A stretch of 23,543 nt of DNA, taken from positions 1-23,543 of the forward strand of contig JBCCYI010000044.1 of the NCBI GenBank assembly GCA_039189975.1, written 5' to 3'. Source of the DNA: HLUCCA09 sp039189975. Lineage in GTDB: Bacteria > Pseudomonadota > Alphaproteobacteria > Rhodobacterales > Rhodobacteraceae. Each line of letters begins with the position of its first letter. Position 1 is the first letter of the stretch. Both the position numbers and the translations under genes were made by a program. The notes beneath the pieces were generated by a model. The model was not told where the DNA came from. It ran no database searches and saw only the letters and a list, made by a program, of their open reading frames with translations. Shown piece after piece: positions 6,596 to 13,793 of this stretch.

Positions 6596-8010
6596 CCATT
6601 CTGGCTATCGACCAAGGCACCACAAGCACCCGCGCCGTTTCGGTGAGCCCAGAGGGGCAAACCACGATACGGTGCGTTGTCGAGCATCGGCAGATCTACC
6701 CGCGTCCCGGTTGGGTCGAGCATGATCCCGAGGAGCTCACCGCCAACCTCGAGACCTGCCTGGAGGCGGGCTCCGGCGCGCGGGCCGTGGGGCTCGACAA
6801 TCAGGGCGAGAGCTGTCTCGCGTGGGATGCCGCAACGGGCAAGCCGCTCTCGCCCGTCATCGTCTGGCAGGACGAGCGCACCCTGGCCGAGACCGAACGG
6901 CTGCGGAGCGACGGCGCCGAAGCGCTGACCCTGGCGCGGGCAGGCCTGCCGCTTGACCCCTATTTCTCGGCCTCCAAGCTCGCCTGGCTCTTCCGGAACG
7001 TCCCAGACGCGCCAAGCCTCGCCCGCGCCGGCCGCCTGCGTTTGGGTACCACTGATGCCTTCTTTCGGCAGCGGCTGACGGGGCACTGCGCGACGGACCC
7101 GACGACCGCGTCGCGCACCGCGCTTATGGACCTCGCCAGTTGTCAGTGGGACGCAGAGCTCTGCGCGCTCTTTGGCGTTCCACTCGATTGCCTGCCGGAG
7201 ATCGCACCGACGACCGGCAGGCTCGGCGAGATCGGGGGAATGCCGCTCACGGCCTCGGTCGTCGACCAACAGGCCGCGCTCCGCGGCCATGGCTGCACAG
7301 AGGCCGGCGCGGCAAAGTTCACCTTTGGCACCGGCGCCTTCGCGCTCGCCGTTTGTGGCGAGAGCCTGCCGCAGGCGGGCAGCGGCCCACTGCCGACGGT
7401 GGCGTGGGCTCAGGCCGGCACGCGCCCAACCTACGCACTCGACGGTGGCGTTTACGCAGCGGCGGCGGCGGTCAACTGGGCCCGAGCCCTGGGGCTTTTT
7501 TCGGACTTTGACGCGATCTCACAATTCGACTCCGCTCCGGCCGTCTCACGCGGGCTTGTCTTCGTGCCCGCGCTTGCCGGGCTCGCGTGTCCCCATTGGG
7601 ATCGGCGCGCCAAAGGCGCCTGGCTCGGCATGGCGCTCGACACCGGCAAACGCGATCTGGTGCAGGCGGTGCTGGAGGGCGTGGCGTTTCGCGCCGCCGA
7701 GGTCATCGACGCCTTCGCCGCGCTGCACCCGCTGGACGGCCCGCTCTCGATCGACGGCGGCATGACGCGGAACCCCTGGTTCTGCCAGTTTCTGAGCGAT
7801 GCGCTGGGGCGGGAGGTGGCGGTCTCGGACGAGCCGGAGCGCACCGCGCTGGGCACCGCCCATCTCGCCGCGCACGGGGCCGGGATCGCGATGGCGCTGC
7901 CGCGTGCGGACAAAAGGATCACCCCGCGGCCGATGCCCGATGCCTGGCGCGCGCGCTTTGCCCAGGCGCGCGGGATGGTCCAGGATTTCGGCGCGGGAAG
8001 CGGCGCCTGA
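6592..8010 (+). CDS. FGGY-family carbohydrate/polyol kinase, glycerol-kinase-like
   Basis: ATP-dependent kinase, 472 residues, somewhat shorter than classical GlpK (about 500). It starts with the phosphate-binding loop DQGTTST (7-13). Glycerol-kinase-like segments follow: IVWQDERT, GLPLDPYFSASKLAWL, DQQAALRGHG with D225 as probable catalytic base, and TFGTGAF. In E. coli GlpK the substrate is held by Arg83, Glu84, Trp103, Tyr135, Asp245 and Phe270. Here the Trp, Tyr, Asp and Phe equivalents and the Glu remain, but the Arg is Gly72 (DNQGES instead of NQRET). This argues for a related but different substrate. The start overlaps the preceding stop (ATGA), and a terminator follows about 100 bases after the gene. 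The phosphorylated product is a plausible effector for the DeoR regulator. Family call is firm; calling it glycerol kinase would be unsafe. Confidence 0.92.
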   Translation: MTILAIDQGTTSTRAVSVSPEGQTTIRCVVEHRQIYPRPGWVEHDPEELTANLETCLEAGSGARAVGLDNQGESCLAWDAATGKPLSPVIVWQDERTLAETERLRSDGAEALTLARAGLPLDPYFSASKLAWLFRNVPDAPSLARAGRLRLGTTDAFFRQRLTGHCATDPTTASRTALMDLASCQWDAELCALFGVPLDCLPEIAPTTGRLGEIGGMPLTASVVDQQAALRGHGCTEAGAAKFTFGTGAFALAVCGESLPQAGSGPLPTVAWAQAGTRPTYALDGGVYAAAAAVNWARALGLFSDFDAISQFDSAPAVSRGLVFVPALAGLACPHWDRRAKGAWLGMALDTGKRDLVQAVLEGVAFRAAEVIDAFAALHPLDGPLSIDGGMTRNPWFCQFLSDALGREVAVSDEPERTALGTAHLAAHGAGIAMALPRADKRITPRPMPDAWRARFAQARGMVQDFGAGSGA

Positions 8011-8106
8011 GGCAAGACCTGCGCCACCGGTGTGGGCGCCAGGACGCCATGGCCGGCTCGCGTGCGTCTGCGCGGTGCGCAGGATCCGGGTGAAAGCTCG
8101 CCCACT

Positions 8107-8130
8107 AACCCCATGCTCCGATGGGGTTTT
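8107..8130 (+). terminator. Rho-independent terminator after the kinase operon
   Basis: AACCCCAT - GCTCCG - ATGGGGTT is a perfect 8-bp stem with a 6-base loop, running into TTTT. It sits about 100 bases past the kinase stop codon and is correctly oriented to end the oxidoreductase-kinase transcript. Confidence 0.8.
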
Positions 8131-8198
8131 CTCGCTTGCGTGCGCGAAGCCATCGGCGCGAAACGCCGCTCACAACGGGCCCGCTCGCGAAAGCGGAT

Positions 8199-8240
8199 GT
8201 TGCGACTAAAAAATGGGCACCGAATCATTTTTTGGGCAAC
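8199..8240. promoter_or_regulatory. AT-rich inverted repeat upstream of the ABC importer
   Basis: AAAAAATG (8208-8215) and CATTTTTT (8226-8233) form a perfect 8-bp dyad with a 10-base spacer. They are flanked by GTTGC (8199-8203) and GCAAC (8236-8240), giving a second symmetric shell. The A/T runs stand out from the GC-rich surroundings. A weak promoter can be read through it (TTGCGA at 8200-8205, 17-base spacing, AATCAT at 8223-8228). It could be a regulator operator over the promoter of the ABC operon, or a transcript hairpin. Function is inferred. Confidence 0.45.
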
Positions 8241-8364
8241 TAATCGCATCGGAACGCCGTCCCCAGCGTCACTTTCCCTTGTGACCCTCGCCCGGATCGC
8301 CCACGCTGCGACCAGGCGCACGCAACCTAAAGGACGTGGGCCATCCTGACACGGAGGGAAGAAA

Positions 8365-9960
8365 ATGATTCACAGCAGATGGGCGACCGCTGCCCTGCTC
8401 GCCATGAGCATGGCCGTCGGCGGCGCCGCGACAACCGCGCAAGAATACGGCGGCACCCTGGTCTATATCGTGCAACCGGAGCCTCCGTCGCTGGCGTCCT
8501 TCCTGTCGACCTCGGGGCCGATCGGCCTCGTGGCGCCGAAGATCTACGAAGGGCTGCTTGACTACGATCCCGACCTCAACATCGTTCCGGCGCTGGCCGA
8601 GAGCTTTGACGTGAGCGAAGACGGCAAGACAGTGACGTTCAACCTCCAGCAGGGGGTGACGTGGCACGACGGGGAGCCGTTTACCTCCGCCGACGTGCAG
8701 TTCACCGTGATGGAGATCCTGAGCAAGGTGCACCCGCGCGGGCCGAACTCGTTCCGCGAGGTCGTCTCGATCGACACGCCGGACGCGCACACCGCCGTCT
8801 TCAACCTCGCCAACCCGGCGCCCTACATGCTGCGCGCCCTCTCGGCCTACGAGAGCCCGATTGTCCCGAAGCACCTTCTCGAAGGTCAGGACCCGCGCAA
8901 CTCGGATCTGGCGAACAACCCGGTCGGCACCGGCCCGTTCAAGTTCGTCGAGTGGCAGAAGGGCCAGTACATCCGCCTCGACAAGAACGAGGACTATTGG
9001 AAGGAGGGCCTGCCCTACCTTGACCGCATCGTCGGCCGCTTCATCCCCGACGCCTCCACCCGCACCGCGGCGATGGAGAACGAGGAGGTGATGTACGGTG
9101 CGTTCGGCGCGATCCCGAACATCGACGCGGTGCGCCTGCGCGACACCGACGGCTTCTCGGTCACGACCGACGGCTACAAGATGATCAACCCGATGGCGCT
9201 GATCGAGTTCAACACCACGACCGAGCCCTTCAACAACCCTGCGATCCGCAAGGCGGTGTCGATGGCGCTCGACCGGGAGTTCCTGATCGACAACATCTGG
9301 TTTGGCTACGGCCAGCCGGCCTCTTCGGCGCTGTCGAGCAACTTTGCGGCGACCGGCCTCTACAAGGAGGGCCTGCCGAACTACGCGCCCAACGCCAAGA
9401 CCGACGCCGCCATCGCGCTCCTCGATGAGGCGGGCTTTGCGCCCGATGCGGACGGCGTGCGCGCAACCGCGACGCTGGACCTCATCCCCTATGGCGAAGA
9501 CTGGCGCCGGGAGGGCGAGTACATGAAGCAGGCGCTGTCGGAGATCGGGGTCGAGCTCGACCTGCGCTATGAGGACGTGCCGACCTGGCTGAAGCGGATC
9601 TATGCCGATTACGACTTCTCCATGAACGTCAACTACTTCTACCAGCTTCCTGACCCGGTGCTGGGCGTGCACCGTCACTACGGCACGGACCAGATCCGTC
9701 AGGGCACGCATTTCGTGAACTCGTCGCGCTACTCCAACCCGGAGCTTGACGCGCTGCTTTCGGCCGGTGCGCAGGAAGCGGATGCTGGCAAGCGCTCGGA
9801 GATCTACGGCCAGATCCAGGAGATCCTCGCCGCAGAGCAGCCCGTGGCGAACCTCTTCGAGATGGAGTTCCTCACGGTCTACAACGACAAGCTGAAAGAT
9901 CACGCGACCTCAGCGCTGGGCGCCTATGGCTCCTTCGCCGAAGCCTGGCTGGACGATTGA
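8365..9960 (+). CDS. ABC transporter substrate-binding protein, family 5 (DppA/OppA/NikA type)
   Basis: Periplasmic receptor of a dipeptide/oligopeptide/opine/nickel-class importer; 531 residues, normal for the family. A Sec signal peptide occupies residues 1 to about 27 (basic start, then ALLAMSMAVGGAATTA), with cleavage just before QEYGG. The mature chain follows the SBP_bac_5 pattern: VAPKIYEGLLDYDPDL and VPALAESFDVSEDGKTVTF, then TWHDGEPFTSADVQFT, NNPVGTGPFKFVEW and NEDYWKEGLPYLDRI, ending with PAIRKAVSMALDREFLIDNI. A strong GGAGGGA ribosome site precedes the ATG. It is the first gene of the importer, and a hairpin separates it from the permease genes. Members of this class bind very different ligands, so the substrate cannot be named. 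Confidence 0.95.
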   Translation: MIHSRWATAALLAMSMAVGGAATTAQEYGGTLVYIVQPEPPSLASFLSTSGPIGLVAPKIYEGLLDYDPDLNIVPALAESFDVSEDGKTVTFNLQQGVTWHDGEPFTSADVQFTVMEILSKVHPRGPNSFREVVSIDTPDAHTAVFNLANPAPYMLRALSAYESPIVPKHLLEGQDPRNSDLANNPVGTGPFKFVEWQKGQYIRLDKNEDYWKEGLPYLDRIVGRFIPDASTRTAAMENEEVMYGAFGAIPNIDAVRLRDTDGFSVTTDGYKMINPMALIEFNTTTEPFNNPAIRKAVSMALDREFLIDNIWFGYGQPASSALSSNFAATGLYKEGLPNYAPNAKTDAAIALLDEAGFAPDADGVRATATLDLIPYGEDWRREGEYMKQALSEIGVELDLRYEDVPTWLKRIYADYDFSMNVNYFYQLPDPVLGVHRHYGTDQIRQGTHFVNSSRYSNPELDALLSAGAQEADAGKRSEIYGQIQEILAAEQPVANLFEMEFLTVYNDKLKDHATSALGAYGSFAEAWLDD

Positions 9961-10005
9961 TCTGAGGGGCACGCCCCGAGCCGTACGGCACTGAGAAAAG
10001 CGGGC

Positions 10006-10028
10006 GCACCGGCCACATCGGCCGGTGC
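10006..10028 (+). promoter_or_regulatory. Strong hairpin between binding-protein and permease genes
   Basis: GCACCGGCC and GGCCGGTGC form a perfect 9-bp GC-rich stem around a 5-base loop in the 106-base gap after the binding-protein gene. No clear T-run follows. Such structures downstream of ABC binding-protein genes commonly stabilise the upstream mRNA or reduce read-through, so that the receptor is made in excess over the membrane subunits. That role is inferred here from position. Confidence 0.55.
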
Positions 10029-10066
10029 CTCGCGCTTTAAGAACAACAGAGGTGGGAGAGCGCGAC

Positions 10067-11053
10067 GTGTCACATTTTGCCCGTCGGATGCGGTATGTGG
10101 TCAAACGGCTGTTGCAGGCCATTCCGATCGTCCTGGCGATCATCGTGATGAACTTCTTCCTGTTGCAGCTCGCCGAGGGCGACGCGGTCGACGTGCTGGC
10201 CGGGGAGGCCGGCTCCGCCACGCCGGAATACATGGCCGAGCTGCGGGCGAAGTTCGGGCTCGATCAGCCGCTGCCCGTGCAGCTCGCCGTCTACCTCAAG
10301 AACGTGATGGTCTTCGACCTGGGCTACTCGTTCCGCCACGAGATGCCGGTGAGCGAGCTGATCGTGGACCGGATGGTGGCGACGCTCCTTCTGATGGTCT
10401 CAACGATCGTGCTCGCCGTGGGCTTCGGGATCGTTCTCGGCCTGATCGCAGCGGTCAGCCTGAACACCTGGAAGGACACGGCGATCTCGATCTTTGCGCT
10501 CATCACCTATGCCACCCCGCTCTTCTGGGTCGGCCTGATGCTGATCGTGGTGTTCTCGCTCAACCTTGGATGGTTCCCGACCTCCGGGATGGAGAATGTC
10601 GCGATGTTCTACGAGGGCTGGGACCGCGTAAGAAACATCGCCCACCACCTCGTGCTCCCCACGATCACGCTCTCGCTCTTTTACCTCGCGCTCTACACCC
10701 GCCTGATGCGCGCCTCTATGCTCGAACAGGCGGGACAGGATTACGTGACGACCGCCCGCGCCAAGGGCGTGACGGAGAACAGGATCATGTTCGTCCACGT
10801 GCTGCGCAACGCGCTCTTGCCCGTGGTCACCATGGCGGGCGTTCAGGTGGGCGCGCTGATCGGCGGTTCGGTGATCGTTGAGTCGGTCTTTGCCTGGCCC
10901 GGCCTCGGGATGCTCGCCTTCGAGGCGCTCTTCGCGCGTGACCTCAATCTCCTGCTCGGGATCTTCCTGCTCTCGGCGCTCCTCGTTGTCGCGGTGAACC
11001 TGGTGGTGGACCTGATCTACTCGTCCCTCGATCCGCGTATCGAGGTGGAGTGA
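10067..11053 (+). CDS. ABC transporter permease, DppB type
   Basis: First inner-membrane subunit of the importer, 328 residues with about six helices. The N-terminus RMRYVVKRLLQAIPIVLAII, the FGLDQPLPVQ segment and the DLGYSFRHEMPV loop are typical of DppB/OppB. The cytoplasmic EAA loop (DYVTTARAKGVTENRIMFVH) that docks on the ATPase is intact near residues 225-245. GTG at 10067 is preferred, with GGGAG 8 bases upstream. ATG at 10088 is an alternative with a poorer site, and the longer open frame back to 10025 runs into the hairpin. The next permease gene starts 3 bases after the stop. Confidence 0.94.
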   Translation: MSHFARRMRYVVKRLLQAIPIVLAIIVMNFFLLQLAEGDAVDVLAGEAGSATPEYMAELRAKFGLDQPLPVQLAVYLKNVMVFDLGYSFRHEMPVSELIVDRMVATLLLMVSTIVLAVGFGIVLGLIAAVSLNTWKDTAISIFALITYATPLFWVGLMLIVVFSLNLGWFPTSGMENVAMFYEGWDRVRNIAHHLVLPTITLSLFYLALYTRLMRASMLEQAGQDYVTTARAKGVTENRIMFVHVLRNALLPVVTMAGVQVGALIGGSVIVESVFAWPGLGMLAFEALFARDLNLLLGIFLLSALLVVAVNLVVDLIYSSLDPRIEVE

Positions 11054-11056
11054 GCC

Positions 11057-11887
11057 ATGGCCTTTTGGAAGCTCTTCATCCGCAACCGTGGGGCCGTGAT
11101 CGGCCTAGTGATCCTCGCCCTCATCACGCTGATGGCAGCCACCGCCGGATATTTCTTTCCCGAGGACCCCTTCAGCCTTGCCGGCACGCCGATGTCGGGC
11201 CCTGGTGAAAACGGGTTCCTGCTGGGCTCCGATAGCCTCGGCCGCGACGTGGCGGCGGGCATTGCCCATGGCGCCAAGACGTCGCTCCTGATCGGGCTGA
11301 TGGCGACCATCGTCGCGGTGTGCCTCGGCATCGTCATGGGCGCGCTCGCGGGCTATTATGGCGGCGTGATCGACGCGCTGCTGATGCGCCTGACGGAGAT
11401 GTTCCAGACGATCCCGTCCTTCATCTTTGCCATCCTGCTGGTTGCGATCATGAAACCCTCGATCGAGAGCATCGTCATCGCCATCGCGGTCGTCTCCTGG
11501 CCCGCGGTGGCGCGGCTGGTGCGGGGCGAGTTCCTGTCGCTCCGCAACCGCGAGTTCGTACAGGCCTGCCACACGATCGGCATGTCGGACGTGCGCATCA
11601 TGCTGGGGGAGATCCTGCCCAACTGCCTCTCGCCGATCATCGTGATCGGCTCGCTGATGGTCGCCACCGCGATCCTGATCGAGAGCGGGCTGGCGTTCCT
11701 CGGCCTGGGCGATCCCAACATCATGAGCTGGGGCTTTCAGATCGGCGCGGGGCGGACGCTGCTGCGCTCGGCCTGGTGGGTCTGCACCTTCCCGGGCATC
11801 GCCATCCTGCTCACCGTGCTCGCGATCAACCTCGTGGGCGAAGGCATGAACGACGCGCTGAACCCGCGCCTGAGGGAGCGGACATGA
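11057..11887 (+). CDS. ABC transporter permease, DppC type
   Basis: Second inner-membrane subunit, 276 residues. It opens with a short N-terminal cytoplasmic stretch and helix one (FIRNRGAVIGLVILALITL), then a periplasmic loop leading to FLLGSDSLGRDV, the diagnostic DppC/OppC motif. Around residues 165-185 is the EAA loop FVQACHTIGMSDVRIMLGEI. A GGAG element that forms part of the end of the preceding gene serves as its ribosome site. Its TGA overlaps the ATG of the ATPase gene (ATGA), so the membrane and energising subunits are translationally coupled. It pairs with the DppB-type protein to form the channel. Confidence 0.95.
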   Translation: MAFWKLFIRNRGAVIGLVILALITLMAATAGYFFPEDPFSLAGTPMSGPGENGFLLGSDSLGRDVAAGIAHGAKTSLLIGLMATIVAVCLGIVMGALAGYYGGVIDALLMRLTEMFQTIPSFIFAILLVAIMKPSIESIVIAIAVVSWPAVARLVRGEFLSLRNREFVQACHTIGMSDVRIMLGEILPNCLSPIIVIGSLMVATAILIESGLAFLGLGDPNIMSWGFQIGAGRTLLRSAWWVCTFPGIAILLTVLAINLVGEGMNDALNPRLRERT

Positions 11888-13524
11888 CCGAACTTCTCGA
11901 CATCACCAACCTGCACGTCGCCCTGCCGCCCGAGAGCCAGCGGCCCTACGCCGTCGAGGCGCTCGATCTGCACCTGAAGCCCAACGAGATCCTCTGCGTC
12001 GTGGGCGAGAGCGGCTCGGGCAAGTCGCTCACCGCGCGCGCGGTGATGGGGCTCCTGCCCAAGCCGCGGGTGAAGATCGCCAAGGGCAGCGTGCTCTTTC
12101 AGGGCGAGGACCTGGCCACGGCCAGCGACGACCGGCTGCGCCAGATCCGCGGCTCCGAGATCTCGATGATCTTCCAGGAGCCGATGACGGCGCTGAACCC
12201 GGTGATGACCATCGGCAACCAGATCGACGAGGTCTTCCGCTTTCACGAAAAGATGCCCGCCAAGGAGCGGCGTGCCCGCGCGCTGGGGCTTTTGGAAGAC
12301 GTGCAACTGCCCGACCCCGAGCAGTCGCTCAAGGCCTACCCGCACGAGCTTTCCGGTGGCCAGCGGCAACGCGCGATGATTGCAATGGCGCTGGCGCTCG
12401 ACCCCAAGATCCTCATCGCCGATGAGCCGACGACCGCGCTCGACGTCACGACGCAAGCGCAGGTCCTCAAGCTCATCAAGGAGATGCAGGCCGCCCACGG
12501 GACGGGCGTCCTCTTCATCACCCACGATTTCGGCGTCGTGGCCGACATCGCCGACCGCGTGATGGTGATGCAGAACGGGCTGGTCGTTGAGACCGGCACG
12601 ACCGATCAGGTGCTCCGCCGCCCGACGCACCCTTACACGCAGGCCCTCATTGGCGCCGTGCCCGATCTGGTGCCGCGCCCGCCCCGCCCCCGCTCGTCCG
12701 AGACGGTGCTGCAGGTCAACCACCTGGAGAAGACCTACCGCAGCGGCGGCGGTCTCTTCGGCGGCAAGGCGCGGGTGGTCCATGCCGCGAACGACGTGAC
12801 CCTCGATCTGGCCAAGGGCGAGACCCTCGGGATCGTGGGCGAGAGCGGCTCCGGCAAGTCGACCGTCGCGCGCTGCATCGTCCGGCTGAACGATGCCGAG
12901 GCCGGCGAGATCCTGCTCGACGGAACGGACCTGCGCCCCCTGGGGCGGGCGGCGATGCGCCCCTTCCGGTCCAAGATCCAGATGGTATTTCAGGACCCCT
13001 TCGCCTCGCTCAACCCGCGCACCCGCGTCGGCAAGATCATCGCGCAGGGCCCTGAGATGTATGGCAAAAGCCCCGAGGAGGCCCGCAAGCGCACGCTCGA
13101 ACTCCTGGAGATCGTCGGCCTCGATGCCGGCGCGTTCGACCGTTTCCCGCATGAGTTTTCCGGCGGCCAGCGCCAGCGGATCGGCATCGCTCGCGCGCTT
13201 GCCCTGGAGCCGCAGATCCTGGTGGCGGACGAGCCCGTCTCCGCGCTGGACGTCTCGATCCAGGCCCAGATACTGCGGCTTCTCGACGAGATCCGCGACC
13301 AGATGAACCTCTCGATGGTCTTCATCACGCACGATCTGCGCGTGGCCGCCCAGGTCTGTGACCGGATCGCGGTGATGCAGCGCGGCGAGGTGATCGAGGT
13401 GGGCCCGACGGGCGAGCTCTTCGCCAATCCACAGGCCGACTACACCCGCGAGCTCCTAGCCGCCGTGCCTGGCAAGGACTGGTTTGCCGCCGGTGCCGAA
13501 CCGGCCCAGGCGCAAGCGACGTGA
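11884..13524 (+). CDS. Fused dual ABC ATPase (DppD-DppF type)
   Basis: Cytoplasmic ATP-hydrolysing subunit of the importer; 546 residues containing two complete nucleotide-binding domains that in E. coli are separate proteins. Domain 1 has Walker A GESGSGKS (41-48), signature SGGQRQR near 157 and Walker B ILIADEP. Domain 2 repeats these: GESGSGKS near 319-326, SGGQRQR near 426 and ILVADEP. The linker is a Pro/Arg-rich stretch (about 265-275), preceded by the THPYTQALIGAVP element typical of the end of a DppD unit. Both active sites look intact. The start overlaps the preceding gene. The stop codon lies in the loop of a 9-bp hairpin. Confidence 0.95.
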   Translation: MTELLDITNLHVALPPESQRPYAVEALDLHLKPNEILCVVGESGSGKSLTARAVMGLLPKPRVKIAKGSVLFQGEDLATASDDRLRQIRGSEISMIFQEPMTALNPVMTIGNQIDEVFRFHEKMPAKERRARALGLLEDVQLPDPEQSLKAYPHELSGGQRQRAMIAMALALDPKILIADEPTTALDVTTQAQVLKLIKEMQAAHGTGVLFITHDFGVVADIADRVMVMQNGLVVETGTTDQVLRRPTHPYTQALIGAVPDLVPRPPRPRSSETVLQVNHLEKTYRSGGGLFGGKARVVHAANDVTLDLAKGETLGIVGESGSGKSTVARCIVRLNDAEAGEILLDGTDLRPLGRAAMRPFRSKIQMVFQDPFASLNPRTRVGKIIAQGPEMYGKSPEEARKRTLELLEIVGLDAGAFDRFPHEFSGGQRQRIGIARALALEPQILVADEPVSALDVSIQAQILRLLDEIRDQMNLSMVFITHDLRVAAQVCDRIAVMQRGEVIEVGPTGELFANPQADYTRELLAAVPGKDWFAAGAEPAQAQAT

Positions 13525-13533
13525 GCTTGCGCC
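13509..13533 (+). terminator. Hairpin spanning the end of the ABC operon
   Basis: GGCGCAAGC and GCTTGCGCC form a perfect 9-bp stem; the 7-base loop contains the TGA of the ATPase gene. No T-run follows, so intrinsic termination is uncertain. It may instead protect the 3' end after Rho-dependent termination. Confidence 0.4.
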
Positions 13534-13571
13534 CGCACCGCCTAGGAGGGATCTGTTCCCGCGCGTACGCC

Positions 13572-13592
13572 GCCTGACGGGAACCGTCAGGC
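13572..13592 (+). terminator. Second hairpin downstream of the ABC operon
   Basis: GCCTGACGG and CCGTCAGGC form a perfect 9-bp stem around a GAA triloop, 39 bases after the previous hairpin and well before the next gene. It lacks a T-run. Together the two are likely a transcript-end or mRNA-stabilising structure; an operator role for this dyad is also possible. Confidence 0.4.
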
Positions 13593-13793
13593 CGCGCCGG
13601 TCCGCTCCTCGTGGACGGATCGGCGCGTCCCCGCTCAAAGCCGTCGCGCCGAGCTGGCACCGCACGCATTGCTGCCTCTCAGTGCCGATCACGTTGCCAG
13701 ATCGCCGCGAAACATGGGCCGCCTGGCCTTTGCCTCTCGCGCACCGCTGGGGCATAACCTCGGCACACGCAGCACGCACGCGGGAGCGGAACC

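Larger units (their letters stand above)
8011..8364. other. Intergenic leader of 354 bases: terminator, small hairpins and AT-rich dyad
   Basis: No open frame here looks like a gene. In order it holds a Rho-independent terminator (8107-8130), a hairpin CGGCG-cgaaa-CGCCG (8154-8168), a hairpin CCGCT-cgcgaa-AGCGG (8181-8196) and a long AT-rich dyad (8199-8240). About 110 bases with nothing recognisable follow, then the ribosome site of the ABC binding-protein gene (GGAGGGA before 8365). The ABC operon promoter should lie here. Confidence 0.7.

Noticed and set aside
6592..8010. Naming the FGGY kinase glpK
   Set aside because: The Arg-to-Gly change at the substrate-contact position and the TRAP transporter context make glycerol an unsafe assignment.
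13729..13758. Possible promoter TTTGCC - 18 bases - CATAAC before the molybdoenzyme gene
   Set aside because: Both boxes match the consensus weakly and such matches are frequent by chance.
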